A stretch of DNA of 58,730 bases from Pseudoalteromonas luteoviolacea DSM 6061 (GCF_001625655.1 NZ_AUYB01000137.1:1-58730), one strand, 5' to 3'; counted from the stretch's first letter, positions 9,603 through 19,476 are shown. Notes: generated by a model from the letters alone, not told the origin. Translations and numbers: made by a program.

Positions 9603-9902
9603 AACTCTGTGAGTACGACGGTGTTCAGTTTGATTGTTTAGCTTACCCTTTCTGGCCTAGGAATTGTTGCAATGTTCAGGTGGATGGTCGAACAGCATTT
9701 TGTAACTGGTGCGCTTAAAGAGCTATTTGTTGATTGCAAAAGGCCGACTTTACCAATGTATACTGTGTATAAAAATGAAGAATATTTGCCTTTTCGAGTC
9801 CGCGCATTTATTGACTTTTTGAGTGATTATTTTCAAACAGAGCGTATATCGCTACATGAACGTATGCGCAGAACAATCGAAAGCCCTAAATATAATATAT
9901 AG
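9603..9902 (+). pseudogene. LysR-family regulator remnant (C-terminal end only)
   Basis: From 9672 the frame reads as the last strand and helices of a LysR effector domain: VTGALKELFVDC, then LPMYTVYKNEEYLPFRVRAF, ending IDFLSDYF. Upstream in the same frame LTLSGLGIVAMFRW matches the family's 'G-x-GI-A' segment, but a TAG at 9639-9641 interrupts it, and NSVSTTVFSLIV before the stop continues the resemblance. No N-terminal HTH region is present. I therefore read this as a decayed C-terminal fragment, not a small gene. A 76-codon frame from ATG 9672 remains open but has no ribosome site. Confidence 0.75.
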
Positions 9903-10015
9903 CGGTCAAGCATCGAACTGCTGAACGATGGTTAGTTGCGCGGCGTATAGGATTTGAGAGCGTGGTTCTTGGCTGTTCTTTCATTACGTAGAGAGTAAAG
10001 TGCTTCGATATTAAT

Positions 10016-10050
10016 GAAAAAAGCACCTAATAAGATTATTAGGTGCTTTG
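10016..10050 (-). terminator. Rho-independent terminator of the metalloprotease gene
   Basis: A perfect 14-base stem (AAAGCACCTAATAA with its complement) and, on the minus strand, a T run right after it. It lies about 30 bases past the protease stop codon. Confidence 0.9.
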
Positions 10051-10078
10051 GGTGAGAATAAGGATGAAAATTTGATTC

Positions 10079-13000
10079 TTACTGTCTACATTGATTGCTA
10101 TCAAAATCGACAACAATACTTGTATCTTTCGCATCTCCAGAGATTTTTAGATAAGACCAATACTGGTTTCCAGCGGGTATCGTAATACACTCAGTTTGTG
10201 TACCTGAGTTTGACTCCGCGTCTTTGTCATTTTCACTGGGCCAGCCACCATTTTTATATAAAATATGTAGATTGCTCTGACCATGAGCTGTCGTGATAGC
10301 AACGTTTTGAGCAGAATTGATGTCGCCAATACTTAACCACAGAGTACCATTGCCGCCTAGGCATGCAGCTTTACCCGCTTCTAAGCGACCGCCAGTGATA
10401 GGTGTTTGTGTCGCGCAAGCATTTGGTACTTGTTTGCTCGTGTCATTTGGCTTAATAACGACTGTATAGTCCTCAACTTCTCCATCTCCAATGCTGCCGC
10501 AGGCAGAAGAAGGGGCTTCGTTATATTTCATTGCAATGCGCATACGCATTGATTTACCTACCATGCCTGAAGGGACGGTAACAGTACCAGACACAGCGCC
10601 TTTGCCCGAAACGCCATTCATAACTTGCTCAGAATGCTCAAATTGACCGTTTTCATTAAAGTCTATCCATGCAACCCAATGCTCAGTGTAATCACCTCCT
10701 GGCGTGAGTGTGAATAAGTTGTCGCCTTCGCTAAGGTTAATTTCCTGCGATGTGAAATCGCTGTAGCCGTTTGCTTGTGAAGGGTTACTAAAAGAACCTG
10801 CTTGGATGTTGGCAATCCACTCATATCGTGTGTTACCGCTTGCTTCACAATACGTTATTCCCGCCACATTAACGTTTGCTTGCGATGTGTGCGTTAAGCC
10901 TTCATTGTCAGTAACGGTCAAAGTCGCACTATACTCACCTGATTCATTGTACGTGTGCGAAGGATTGGCAGACGAGCTTGACTGCCCATCACCGAATTGC
11001 CATTGGTAGCTCACAATACTGCCGTCTGGGTCGGAAGAATTTGCACTGCTGAAGCTGATTGCTTGACCCACTTGTCCGCTGTATGGACCATTTGCATTAG
11101 CTGTTGGAGCTTGGTTTTCTAGCTTTATATGTGCGCTGGCTGTATCGCTGGCGGTGTTACCATCATTGTCAGTGACGGTAAGCTTTACAATATATGTATC
11201 TGCTTGTTGATATGCATGAGTGGGGTTGGCTTGTGTAGATGTGTTGCCATCGCCAAAATCCCAAGCATAACTGCTAATGCTGCCATTGCTATCAAATGAA
11301 CCGGCACTACTAAACTGGATGTTGTTGCCGATTATACCGCTATATGGTCCATTGGCTTGAGCAACAGGCAGCTCTGAATCCGTTGCTCTTTCATAGTACA
11401 CAACGATTGAGGCGTCACTATATTCTAAGAAAGGGTCTATAAGAAGGTTTAGTTTGCCTCCACCTGCAGGAAATTCACAATATTCACTGAGCCTAGGTGC
11501 GCTAAAAGGTCCGCAATCGAAAGTATCCGTGTTGGGGATTTTATTCATACTCGCATAAAGATCAGGATCACCTTGGTAACCCCCAGGAATAACTGCGACA
11601 GTTCTGATTGCATCAGCAGGAATATCAAACTGGTAGGTTTTTGGCTCCGCACCTTTAGCTGACTTTAAGCCTTTCACTTCAGATAAGAATACACGCTCAC
11701 AACCTTGGCATAAAGTATTGTCATTGCCAGCGATGATACTGAGCGTTGCGTTGGAGTACGCGCTAAATGCATCAATTGTTGTGTGGTAAACTTCGGTGCT
11801 GGAAGGCGCTGATAGCGTTACAAGTTCTGGAGAACCTGCACTTCTGAATGAGATAAAATCTGCATCCCATGAATCGCCATTTTTAACGGGGGCTTTACCT
11901 TTCGAGACGTACATATCTGGGTCTTCATCATACCCATCAAGATAAAAGGCAACGGCTTGTGTACCTTCAGGTACTGATATTTCAAAATTATCTGTTTCGC
12001 CTTTTTGTGCAAAGAGATCGTTAAACGCTTGAACCACAGTACCCTTAGGTGGAACTACCGCGCCAGATGTGCCATCCCAAGGGTGATCTGCATCACTAGT
12101 ATACTCACCTAAACCGGTCGCAATTAGGTTTGCATTGGACCAAATGGTAGCACGAGCCGGGCCATGAAGCGCTGCCGTCATACGATCGACTTGGTCTTTT
12201 GTGAACATGGCATAGTTATCGGAATAGTGCATAAAGTTCTCTGTGTTGGTTGGCTGACCAAGACAGTTTTTTGCGTTGTTTTGCAATATGCTACTGCTCA
12301 TTTGTGGTGTATCACATGAACCATCTCCAGTGGCGTTACAAAATGCTTCTGAGTGAACAGTACAGCTACCATCAAAAGTGTGAGGGAGATTCAACCAATG
12401 ACCAAATTCATGAGTCAAAACAGAGCGAAAATTTTCGTTGGTGTTCGCACCTATATAGTCACCGTTGTATACCACACGAGAGAGTCCTTGTTGTGACATG
12501 CTAAGTTGAGGGTACCAAGCGACTCCAGAGTTATTAGTCGAACCGTCGTTATACAAATCATGCTGAACATATATGTTCATATATTTGAAGTTGTCCCAAG
12601 CATCGGCGGCGATTTGGTCATCTACACCGCTGCCATTGCCATATCCGGCTTTGTCCGGATAGCGCACGATCCCATTGGTAGGCTGGCCATTGGGGTCTTT
12701 CTTTGCGAGCACAAATTCTATATTTAGGTTTTGTCTGATGGCCTGGAATTCTGGTGCAATAGGGCCATCATCCGTGATCAACCCTAAAAAGTCTTGGTTG
12801 GACTTATTGAGACCATCAATGATTTTTTGTTCTGTTAAACAGTAAGTACCGTTCTCGCAGTTATATCTGTCACCGTATACGTGCACCACCACTGGTATAT
12901 AGTATCTTCCGGGAACACCATTTCCATTTTCTGCTGCCAAATCCTCTTGTGAAGCAAGAGAAGACATTATTTGTGAAGCGAAGCTAGTATTTATCTTCGC

Positions 13001-13249
13001 TTGGCGAGCGTTTTCTTTTTGAATAGCCGTCCAGCTTTGCTCATTGTGATCTGTACCACAAATTTGTCCAGAGTGAGTGTGCTTGGTCTGAGTAGCAATA
13101 CTTGATAGATCACTGGCTAGTTGTAGTTTTGGCTGTGCACTTTCTCCTGCAAAGGCAGTTGTTGCTGTGGCTGACAGTATGGCTGCGGTCACGTAATTGA
13201 GCGCTTTTCTATTTGGTGACAAAAATGGCACTCGGTTAGAAAAATACAT
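10079..13249 (-). CDS. Secreted zinc metalloprotease (M43-like) with PKD and GEVED domains
   Basis: The start is placed at 13249 because CAGGAGAACAAC gives a strong ribosome site there and a signal peptide ending TAFAG follows; an in-frame ATG at 13321 would add 24 unlikely residues. The catalytic motif HEFGHWLNLPH (about residue 282) is the HExxHxxxxxH of metzincin-type M43 (pappalysin/cytophagalysin-like) proteases. Two beta-rich domains resembling pre-peptidase C-terminal domains follow (about 420-620), then two PKD domains (about 625-800, WDFGDG and WQFGDG), a GEVED domain (about 810-950, ending GEVEDYTV) and another PPC-like domain. These tails probably aid secretion and binding to polymer or protein surfaces. 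Likely an extracellular protease for nutrient acquisition. Confidence 0.9.
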   Translation of the reverse strand: MYFSNRVPFLSPNRKALNYVTAAILSATATTAFAGESAQPKLQLASDLSSIATQTKHTHSGQICGTDHNEQSWTAIQKENARQAKINTSFASQIMSSLASQEDLAAENGNGVPGRYYIPVVVHVYGDRYNCENGTYCLTEQKIIDGLNKSNQDFLGLITDDGPIAPEFQAIRQNLNIEFVLAKKDPNGQPTNGIVRYPDKAGYGNGSGVDDQIAADAWDNFKYMNIYVQHDLYNDGSTNNSGVAWYPQLSMSQQGLSRVVYNGDYIGANTNENFRSVLTHEFGHWLNLPHTFDGSCTVHSEAFCNATGDGSCDTPQMSSSILQNNAKNCLGQPTNTENFMHYSDNYAMFTKDQVDRMTAALHGPARATIWSNANLIATGLGEYTSDADHPWDGTSGAVVPPKGTVVQAFNDLFAQKGETDNFEISVPEGTQAVAFYLDGYDEDPDMYVSKGKAPVKNGDSWDADFISFRSAGSPELVTLSAPSSTEVYHTTIDAFSAYSNATLSIIAGNDNTLCQGCERVFLSEVKGLKSAKGAEPKTYQFDIPADAIRTVAVIPGGYQGDPDLYASMNKIPNTDTFDCGPFSAPRLSEYCEFPAGGGKLNLLIDPFLEYSDASIVVYYERATDSELPVAQANGPYSGIIGNNIQFSSAGSFDSNGSISSYAWDFGDGNTSTQANPTHAYQQADTYIVKLTVTDNDGNTASDTASAHIKLENQAPTANANGPYSGQVGQAISFSSANSSDPDGSIVSYQWQFGDGQSSSSANPSHTYNESGEYSATLTVTDNEGLTHTSQANVNVAGITYCEASGNTRYEWIANIQAGSFSNPSQANGYSDFTSQEINLSEGDNLFTLTPGGDYTEHWVAWIDFNENGQFEHSEQVMNGVSGKGAVSGTVTVPSGMVGKSMRMRIAMKYNEAPSSACGSIGDGEVEDYTVVIKPNDTSKQVPNACATQTPITGGRLEAGKAACLGGNGTLWLSIGDINSAQNVAITTAHGQSNLHILYKNGGWPSENDKDAESNSGTQTECITIPAGNQYWSYLKISGDAKDTSIVVDFDSNQCRQ

Positions 13250-13693
13250 GTTGTTCTCCTGTAGTTTTAATTTGTTAACAATCGGTACAAGTCGTTGGGT
13301 GACTTTTTTACGAGCTAACAAACGGCATCATTGCCTATACCTCTTGATTGTGAGTTTGTTTTTTTATTAATTATCATTGCTTTATATGGTTTTTAAGTTT
13401 CCAAACACTCGGTTCAATACCATTAAGCGTTTTCTAACTTACCGTAATGAAAATTAATTGTATACAATATAATGTATGTTTTTGCATTTTTGTTACTTTT
13501 GGGTGTAAGCGTTTATCGTGAAGGAAATATAAATAGTGCATATAACACAAGTGGTTAAAGTTTGTTCGATACGGGCTGGCAATTTAAAAAATGATTCGAT
13601 TGGTTGAGAGCATGTTTCATCACGGTGGAGGGTATATACAAAACTTTTAAAAAGTATGCGATACTCGCGATAGAGTTTCTAAGATATTTATAC
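13250..13693. other. Divergent promoter region between protease and deacetylase-family genes
   Basis: No supportable gene. It holds the leader of the protease gene on the minus strand and the upstream region of the deacetylase-like gene. A TATAAT hexamer at 13468-13473 could be a -10 element on the plus strand, but no convincing -35 was found. Confidence 0.4.
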
Positions 13694-14599
13694 ATGTACA
13701 ATCCAAATCTTCCGCTTGTGTATCACCCTAATTATTCTTTTAGTTTTGACCCAAAACATCGCTTTGTGGTTAGTAAGTTTGCGAGGCTCAAACAATACTT
13801 AGCTACGAAGGGCGTTTTAAAGGACAACCTGTATCAAGGGCAGATAGGGCATTACAGTGATTTAGAATTGGTACACTGTGAGCAGTACGTACGAGATCTA
13901 TATCACAACCAGTTGTGTGATAAAGCTATGCGACGAATTGGACTACCTTGGTCTGAACAGTTGATGGCGAGGACCTTTACCGCGCCACTGGGTACGTATT
14001 TAACGGCGCAATTAGCTCTACAACATGGTGTCGCTTGCCACTTAGCTGGGGGGACGCATCATGCTCATTTTGATTTTGGCTCTGGGTACTGCATGGTGAA
14101 TGATCTTGCATACACAGCCACAAGGTTAATTAATGAACGCAAAGTACATAATGTCCTAGTATTTGACTGTGATGTACATCAGGGAGATGGCACCGCAGCC
14201 ATGCTTGCTCATCACCCCTTTGTATTTACATGCTCTATTCACTGTGAGAAAAACTTCCCGTTTAGAAAGCAATCAAGCGATTTGGATATTGGGTTGCCTG
14301 TTGGCACCAATGACAATACGTATTTGTCCGTTGTTGAATCAACACTTATCGATTTAATTGAACAACTTAACCCAGATCTTGTGCTTTATGATGCGGGTGT
14401 TGATGTGTGGCAAGAAGATACGCTTGGAAAGCTAGATATCAGCTGGCAAGGTCTTGAAAAAAGAGATCGCGCCGTTCTCTCTATCTGCAATAGAAAAGGC
14501 GTACCTGTAGCCACCGTAATTGGCGGTGGTTATGATAAAGACCATGAGCGTTTAGCAAAGCGCCATGCCATTGTTGTTGAACAGGCGGCAAAGCTATAG
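13694..14599 (+). CDS. Histone deacetylase superfamily protein
   Basis: An arginase-fold deacetylase of about 301 residues. Active-site motifs are present in order: GGTHHAH (the paired His), FDCDVHQGDGTA (zinc-ligand Asp and His), LYDAGVDVW (second zinc Asp) and the GGGYD glycine-rich loop. Bacterial members remove acyl groups from proteins, polyamines or small molecules; the substrate cannot be read from sequence. I chose ATG 13694 (MYNPNLPLVYHPNYS) because the family starts close to its LVYHP motif; an upstream in-frame ATG at 13604 would add 30 atypical residues. The ribosome site at 13694 is weak. The gene ends inside a perfect palindrome and converges on the DUF1501 gene. Confidence 0.88.
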   Translation: MYNPNLPLVYHPNYSFSFDPKHRFVVSKFARLKQYLATKGVLKDNLYQGQIGHYSDLELVHCEQYVRDLYHNQLCDKAMRRIGLPWSEQLMARTFTAPLGTYLTAQLALQHGVACHLAGGTHHAHFDFGSGYCMVNDLAYTATRLINERKVHNVLVFDCDVHQGDGTAAMLAHHPFVFTCSIHCEKNFPFRKQSSDLDIGLPVGTNDNTYLSVVESTLIDLIEQLNPDLVLYDAGVDVWQEDTLGKLDISWQGLEKRDRAVLSICNRKGVPVATVIGGGYDKDHERLAKRHAIVVEQAAKL

Positions 14600-14612
14600 C
14601 TTTGCCGCCTGT
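14581..14612. terminator. 32-base perfect palindrome between convergent genes
   Basis: ACAGGCGGCAAAGCTA is followed directly by its own complement, so the hairpin has almost no loop. The stop codon of the deacetylase-like gene lies inside it. No T run follows on either side, so it is not a textbook terminator. It may stop transcription from both sides or protect mRNA ends. Confidence 0.55.
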
Positions 14613-14637
14613 ATCAGCCATTATCTCTACTCTTTTC

Positions 14638-15993
14638 CTACATGTTAAATAAAGGCATTGCAAACGTGTCAAAGTTCCTTGAATTAGGGAAGAGTTCGTA
14701 AATTTCAGACTCAGGCAAGCCAAACCACTTCGCTATCGGAGCAAAGTACTGCTCATTAGCATATTGAGGAATGAGCCTTCCACCTCCCACATCAAGCGGC
14801 CCGTTTACTTGTTGATCAAGCATCGTGCCATGCAGATCTTGCCCATTAACAGCACCTCCCATAAGCAATTGATTGCCAGCCCACCCGTGATCTGTACCAT
14901 CGCCATTAGAAGTTAGGGTTCTTCCAAAGTCTGACATTGTAAATGTGGTGACGTTGTTTTGTAGTGCGAGTTCGTTAACCGCACTTTGAAATTCAGAGAG
15001 CGCAGTGGCCAAGGTTGAAAATAACGCTGGCTGTCTCGTTAATTGTTCATCATGAGTATCAAAACCACCAAGAGAAACAAAAAATATTTGTCGCTGTGAA
15101 CCTGTTTGCGCTTGAATACTTAATGATTTAGCAACTGCAGCCAGTTGTTGGGATAGGTCATTATCACTAAACTGAGTTGTGAGTGTGGGCGCTTGCTCAA
15201 GTAAATTATTCATGTTTTGAACATTACTAATTGAGCGTCCTAAGCGATTGGCATAGGCATCCTGAATTGGATTGTTAGTATTTGCAAGTAGTCGGTCAAT
15301 GATCCCTTTAACATGGTCAACTTGGGGTTGATATCCTGACAAAGGGTTAATTTTCATAACGCCCGATCGGCTAAGTGCATAGGGGGAGGTATTTACGCCA
15401 GTTTGCCAAGGGTTTGACCCTGCAAGAGAGATATTACTGGTGAAGGAGCTATGTTGGTTTAATCGCTCTAGCATTCTAGCGCCCCAACCCGTGTTCAAAG
15501 ATATTTTTTCTTGTCCATGCATCCAAGTTGCTTGTTGATCGTTATGAGAAAATAGGTGCCCGGGCAAGCTAACGCTCTTGCTTTTGTAATCTGTGAGTGT
15601 GGTAGGGGCCATTAAAGTACCGACCCCGCCTACAAATGCCAATTGTCCTGAATCAAATATAGGTGTAAGGCTACTCATGCTGGGGTGTAATCCGACGCCA
15701 CCCTCAAATTGTGTTTTAGTTGTGAGGCTTATGGCATCAGTGACAACCAGATTTTGTCTGCTTTGCTCATAATTTGTCCTGTATTGTCCTGACGTTGGCA
15801 CGAGCATGTTTAATGAGTCACTTCCACCGTGCAAAAATATGCATACTAGCGCTTTGTAATCCGTCAGGTTTGTACTGTTTAAAGTATTGCTTAATGCATG
15901 AAGTTGCAAACTGGTGAGCGCAGCAACCGATGCGCCACCTTTTAAACAAAGTGACAAGAAAGCTCTTCTTGATTTGTCATTATAGGTTGTCAT
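14638..15993 (-). CDS. DUF1501 protein with Tat signal
   Basis: 451 residues with a twin-arginine export signal (SRRAFLSLCLKG near residue 8, then a hydrophobic core). The sulfatase-like DUF1501 motifs are visible: VCIFLHGGSDSLNMLVP, FVSLGGFDTHDEQ, TMSDFGRTLTSNGDGTDHGW and ADGGA-like GGAVNGQDLHG. The family is alkaline-phosphatase-like in fold, but no defined substrate is known to me. It starts ten bases after the DUF1800 gene, with a good AGGAGC ribosome site. The two are typically found as a pair and are thought to act together outside the cytoplasm. Tat export suggests it folds, perhaps with a metal, before export. Confidence 0.92.
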   Translation of the reverse strand: MTTYNDKSRRAFLSLCLKGGASVAALTSLQLHALSNTLNSTNLTDYKALVCIFLHGGSDSLNMLVPTSGQYRTNYEQSRQNLVVTDAISLTTKTQFEGGVGLHPSMSSLTPIFDSGQLAFVGGVGTLMAPTTLTDYKSKSVSLPGHLFSHNDQQATWMHGQEKISLNTGWGARMLERLNQHSSFTSNISLAGSNPWQTGVNTSPYALSRSGVMKINPLSGYQPQVDHVKGIIDRLLANTNNPIQDAYANRLGRSISNVQNMNNLLEQAPTLTTQFSDNDLSQQLAAVAKSLSIQAQTGSQRQIFFVSLGGFDTHDEQLTRQPALFSTLATALSEFQSAVNELALQNNVTTFTMSDFGRTLTSNGDGTDHGWAGNQLLMGGAVNGQDLHGTMLDQQVNGPLDVGGGRLIPQYANEQYFAPIAKWFGLPESEIYELFPNSRNFDTFAMPLFNM

Positions 15994-16003
15994 GGTTCTG
16001 CTC

Positions 16004-18034
16004 CTAGTTTTGATAATTAAAGTCTGGCGACAGAGAAACCATGTAAAGTAACTGGGATACTCTATCAGCAGGTGAGCGGTTAAGAAAATAACTATCTAAA
16101 TCTACTAGGGCGTTACGGGTAGCATCAGACATGCTTCCCGCAAAGTAGACAATATTGTAATGGTCGAGTAATGCTTGTAATCCAGCGCTTTCCAGTATGC
16201 TAATCTGCGCTGCGCCATACATATAGATGGTGTTTGGATTGAGTGTGTTTTTCCGTTCTGCCATGCGCCATATGAGGTCACTATAGTGCCCATTGGTTGT
16301 TGAAATCATATTGGAGTCGGTGGCGATTTGAAGCTCAGGTGCAACTAAGCCTGAATTGAGTAATTCACTGGGCTTGTGGTCAGGTCTGAAAAAATTGAAT
16401 ACTGATGGGGATAGCAATGGACCTTGGCCATAAGTTGATTGCAGGTTCCACGTATAGTAACGGTTTAGTTGTGAAGCTGCATTCAAGGTTCGCCAAAAGT
16501 GCAGTTTGGTGAGTATAGGTTCTTTAATCTTTCCTGAATGCTCAAATACACTTGAATATTTACGCGCTTCATCATCTAACAATATGGCTTTGACTACTGC
16601 GGCCATATCGCCTCTAGTACCTGTTCCATTGTCATTAAATATAAGGGCGATGCGTTGAACATAAGCGGGTGTAGGGTTTGACTTCACTAAACGCTGTATC
16701 AGCTGTTTGCTAATAAAAGGCGCAACATTGGGATGCATAAACAAGTTATCAAGTGCCAATTGCATTGACTCTTCTGCACCTGTTCCTGCTGGGATCACTT
16801 CATTATTTAAAAGGTGTTTTTCTTGGCTAGAGTGATATTCCGAGAAAGGCTGCATAGGTAAAGTGTAATTTTTACTAGGGCGATTCCAGCGGGCAGAATA
16901 GGCGAATGTCCATCCAGTAAACACTTTTGCAAACCCACCTATCTCTGTTTGAGAATAAGTGGGGATGGCGTTGCCATCGTTATCAAGTTTCTTGGTGCCG
17001 TCTAGGTTGAGCTCATCTAGGCCTATGGTAAATAGTTGCATGACCTCCCTAGCGTAATTTTCATCTGGTCTTATATTCTTTTCTAGATCGGCTTTTTCAT
17101 TGCCAAGGTGGCTTAAATATACGCCCATAACAGGAGATAAAGTCACTGATTCAAGCAGGGTACGAAAATTTCCAAAAGCATTTTTAAGCAACATGTCATA
17201 GTAAGTTGTCATACCCTCTGGTTCGCCTCGCAAGGCGCTATTAGCATCCGACACTACAAATATCTCACTTAAAGCAAATGCTACTCGTTGCCTTAACTGA
17301 TCGGGTGCATTAATACTGGCTTTCCACCATGCATCGATGCGGTTAATATGATTTGGCTGTTCTTTATCAGGGTAGTTTTCTAGAAATGGCATGTGGTAAG
17401 TAGTTTGCATCTCCAACTGCTCATTTATCCATTCTTCTTCACTTTTACCTGCGGCTGATTGAATTTCTGCGTACGTTGGGCCTAGCGTACCTTGTTGTAA
17501 CAATGATGCCGCCTGCAATTCACTCATTGCATTAACAGATTCTATGGTTGCTTCGGTGTAAGTACTTAGCCCTTCATTATTCGTCACCGTCAATGCAAAT
17601 ACCAAATCATCTTGGTTAGGAGAACTTGTTTCTGGCAGAATGACTGTGAGGCTTGGGGAGTTACTATTTACCAATGTAGCAGCAGGCCCTGCAATTTGTG
17701 TCCATACATACGTTAGCTCGCTGCTATCTCCTGTAATCACGCTATCTATCACTATCGTTGCACCCTTGCGAACAATGTTGCCTGGCGTTTTTACGTCAAC
17801 AATAGGCGCAACCCCAATATCATCTTGAGTTCCTGAGTCCTGATCGTTATTGGTATCATCAGTATTGTCTGGCTGTTCATTGTTATCGCCCGGCTGTGAG
17901 CCTGTATTGTTGCCTGTTGAGCTAGTGGGGGAGTCGCTACTGCTATTCTCTGGAGCAACATTGCTATTGGAATCACTTCCTCCACCGCACCCGGTTAAGG
18001 CCAAGAACGTAATTAATAAGACAAGCGTCTTCAT
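16004..18034 (-). CDS. DUF1800 lipoprotein
   Basis: An N-terminal lipoprotein signal (LITFLALTGCGGGS, Cys at about 16) leads to a low-complexity Ser/Asn/Asp/Gly linker (about 20-75). A small PKD/Ig-like domain follows (about 80-165, with LTYVWTQIAGPAA). The DUF1800 domain fills about 175-676: QRVAFALSEIFVVS, ENYAREVMQLFTIGL, VFTGWTF, FISKQLIQRLVKSNP and PSVFNFF are characteristic blocks. It is the first gene of a two-gene operon with the DUF1501 gene and has a clear GAGGAAA ribosome site. The biochemical role of the family is not established; location on the cell surface or in the periplasm is inferred from the lipobox. Confidence 0.92.
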   Translation of the reverse strand: MKTLVLLITFLALTGCGGGSDSNSNVAPENSSSDSPTSSTGNNTGSQPGDNNEQPDNTDDTNNDQDSGTQDDIGVAPIVDVKTPGNIVRKGATIVIDSVITGDSSELTYVWTQIAGPAATLVNSNSPSLTVILPETSSPNQDDLVFALTVTNNEGLSTYTEATIESVNAMSELQAASLLQQGTLGPTYAEIQSAAGKSEEEWINEQLEMQTTYHMPFLENYPDKEQPNHINRIDAWWKASINAPDQLRQRVAFALSEIFVVSDANSALRGEPEGMTTYYDMLLKNAFGNFRTLLESVTLSPVMGVYLSHLGNEKADLEKNIRPDENYAREVMQLFTIGLDELNLDGTKKLDNDGNAIPTYSQTEIGGFAKVFTGWTFAYSARWNRPSKNYTLPMQPFSEYHSSQEKHLLNNEVIPAGTGAEESMQLALDNLFMHPNVAPFISKQLIQRLVKSNPTPAYVQRIALIFNDNGTGTRGDMAAVVKAILLDDEARKYSSVFEHSGKIKEPILTKLHFWRTLNAASQLNRYYTWNLQSTYGQGPLLSPSVFNFFRPDHKPSELLNSGLVAPELQIATDSNMISTTNGHYSDLIWRMAERKNTLNPNTIYMYGAAQISILESAGLQALLDHYNIVYFAGSMSDATRNALVDLDSYFLNRSPADRVSQLLYMVSLSPDFNYQN

Positions 18035-18559
18035 TTTGGTTTCCTCAATAGAGCCTTACCCTGTTATAGCATTTTGGGAATATTTAACAATGTTTTTTCA
18101 TTAGTAAAAATAGAATTTAATGATTCAAAAGTATTGGTTTTTAAGTTGATGCATTAATTGTGATGATGAATATCAATGTGCTCAATTTATCTAACACTCT
18201 GAGAAAACAATGGAAGTCATCAGTTTAAGAGGATGGTTGGCTCAGTATGGTTGTGACCAATGGAAGAGTTTTTATATGCATACTAATCGCGTAAAAGAGC
18301 ATGCTAAAAGTGACTGATTTTGATTTAAACTGCTATCAGCAGGTTTGGAAAAGCACTCTTTGTAGGCTCTGAATTTATAGGCTACGAGTGCTTTAGTTGA
18401 AGCAATAAATCGCTCACTGAAATTTCTTTTTAGCGCTCATGATAATTCTATTAGGTAGGACTAAATAAGTACTCGATTTATACACGTGATGATTCTTTAA
18501 CCAAGATACATCATCGATTACAATTCAACTAAATCAGCAATCGATAACATATGTAGAAA
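18035..18559. other. Long gene-poor spacer
   Basis: About 525 bases. The only open frame of note is ATG 18210 to TGA 18317 (35 codons, starting MEVISLRGWLAQYG); it has no good ribosome site and no recognisable family, so I do not call it a gene. No terminator or repeat stands out. Confidence 0.4.
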
Positions 18560-18775
18560 ATGACTCAATTCCACATAACAAGAATACAGACTGGAGCCGG
18601 AATATTCAGGTTAACCGGTGAATTGTCACCTACTTTGCACGATTACGAAATTACTTATTCAAAAGTAGAAATGATGGGGACGGATGGTTGGTGTGAGCTG
18701 GATCTTCACTCTAGCCAGATAAAAGCTTCTCTAACTGCAATTAAATCAACAGTATTAGCGCATTTAATAAGCTAA
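18560..18775 (+). CDS. Hypothetical protein, 71 codons
   Basis: An open frame starting MTQFHITRIQTGAGIFRL, with mixed hydrophobic and charged residues, no signal peptide, no membrane segment and one Cys. The ribosome site is poor. I do not recognise a family. It may be a genuine small protein, a remnant, or chance; it is listed because composition and codon use look coding-like and nothing overlaps it. Confidence 0.35.
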   Translation: MTQFHITRIQTGAGIFRLTGELSPTLHDYEITYSKVEMMGTDGWCELDLHSSQIKASLTAIKSTVLAHLIS

Positions 18776-18906
18776 CACTACGGCTGAAGTGACTAGTATG
18801 CCCCTCTATACTATTTACCAAGCGACGAACTGAAGTTTTGTTATATACATAACTTGTCTTTGCCTTTTTATTCATGAATTGTTCCTTGCTAGAGAACGTA
18901 AAGCGC

Positions 18907-18935
18907 TATATTGTGCTATGTTATATTGTAGCAAT
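18907..18935 (+). promoter_or_regulatory. Candidate Zur operator and promoter of the DksA-like/ZigA genes
   Basis: TGTTATATTGTAGCA at 18919-18933 is an imperfect palindrome (five of seven pairs) close to the GTTATA-N-TATAAC core known for Zur sites in gammaproteobacteria. A TATATT hexamer at 18907-18912 could be the -10 element, which would place the site over the transcription start. The downstream gene content (zinc-independent DksA, ZigA) is a known Zur regulon pairing, which supports the call. Confidence 0.5.
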
Positions 18936-18955
18936 TTAGCGAGTTGAGTTATAGA

Positions 18956-19387
18956 ATGACTGCCGATGATAGATCATCACCTTTGATGAGTGAGGAACAA
19001 ATATTAGCTGCGCCTGAATCAGAATATATGAATGATGCGCAGCTAGCGTTTTTTAAAGCACGATTAATTGAATTGCATGACACGACGCGAGAAAGAATTC
19101 GAGAAGTTAAAGAGCATATGCAAGATAAGCCAGATCTTGCTGATTTTAATGACAGAGCATCTTGGGAGGAGCAATGGGCCTTGTCTATGCGTATTGTTGA
19201 CAGAGAGCAGAAACTATTGCCAAAGATCATTCAATCCTTAGAGCGTATCAGGCTTGGCGAATACGGATATTGTATTGAGTCGGGAGAACCCATTGGAATT
19301 CCTAGGCTGCTCGCGAGGCCGACAACAGAATATTGTGCTGATGTGAAAAACATTAAAGAGGTGGGTGAGCACCTATTTAAAGGTTAG
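18956..19387 (+). CDS. dksA2: DksA/TraR-family regulator lacking two zinc-ligand cysteines (DksA2-like)
   Basis: The protein has the DksA plan: an N-terminal segment (YMNDAQLAFFKARL), a long helical hairpin with acidic tip (DLADFNDRASWEEQ), and the C-terminal zinc-finger region. The four-Cys finger of DksA is reduced here to YGYCIESGEPIG and TEYCADVKN, so the second Cys of each pair is Ser or Val. Pseudomonas DksA2 also keeps only part of the cysteine set and replaces DksA when zinc is scarce. DksA proteins bind the RNA polymerase secondary channel with ppGpp. The neighbour ZigA and the upstream Zur-like site fit this role. Start is ATG 18956; a TTG at 18944 is possible. Confidence 0.82.
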   Translation: MTADDRSSPLMSEEQILAAPESEYMNDAQLAFFKARLIELHDTTRERIREVKEHMQDKPDLADFNDRASWEEQWALSMRIVDREQKLLPKIIQSLERIRLGEYGYCIESGEPIGIPRLLARPTTEYCADVKNIKEVGEHLFKG

Positions 19388-19476
19388 AGAATGTATCGTT
19401 AAATTGCTTGCACCTTTGGGGTTTGCATAGGGGGGCAATTTAATTTTAAAAACAAATGAGTTTTTAAGGAGCACTT

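Noticed and set aside
18210..18317. 35-codon open frame in the spacer after the DUF1800 gene
   Set aside because: No good ribosome site, no signal or motif, and no neighbour that gives it a role.
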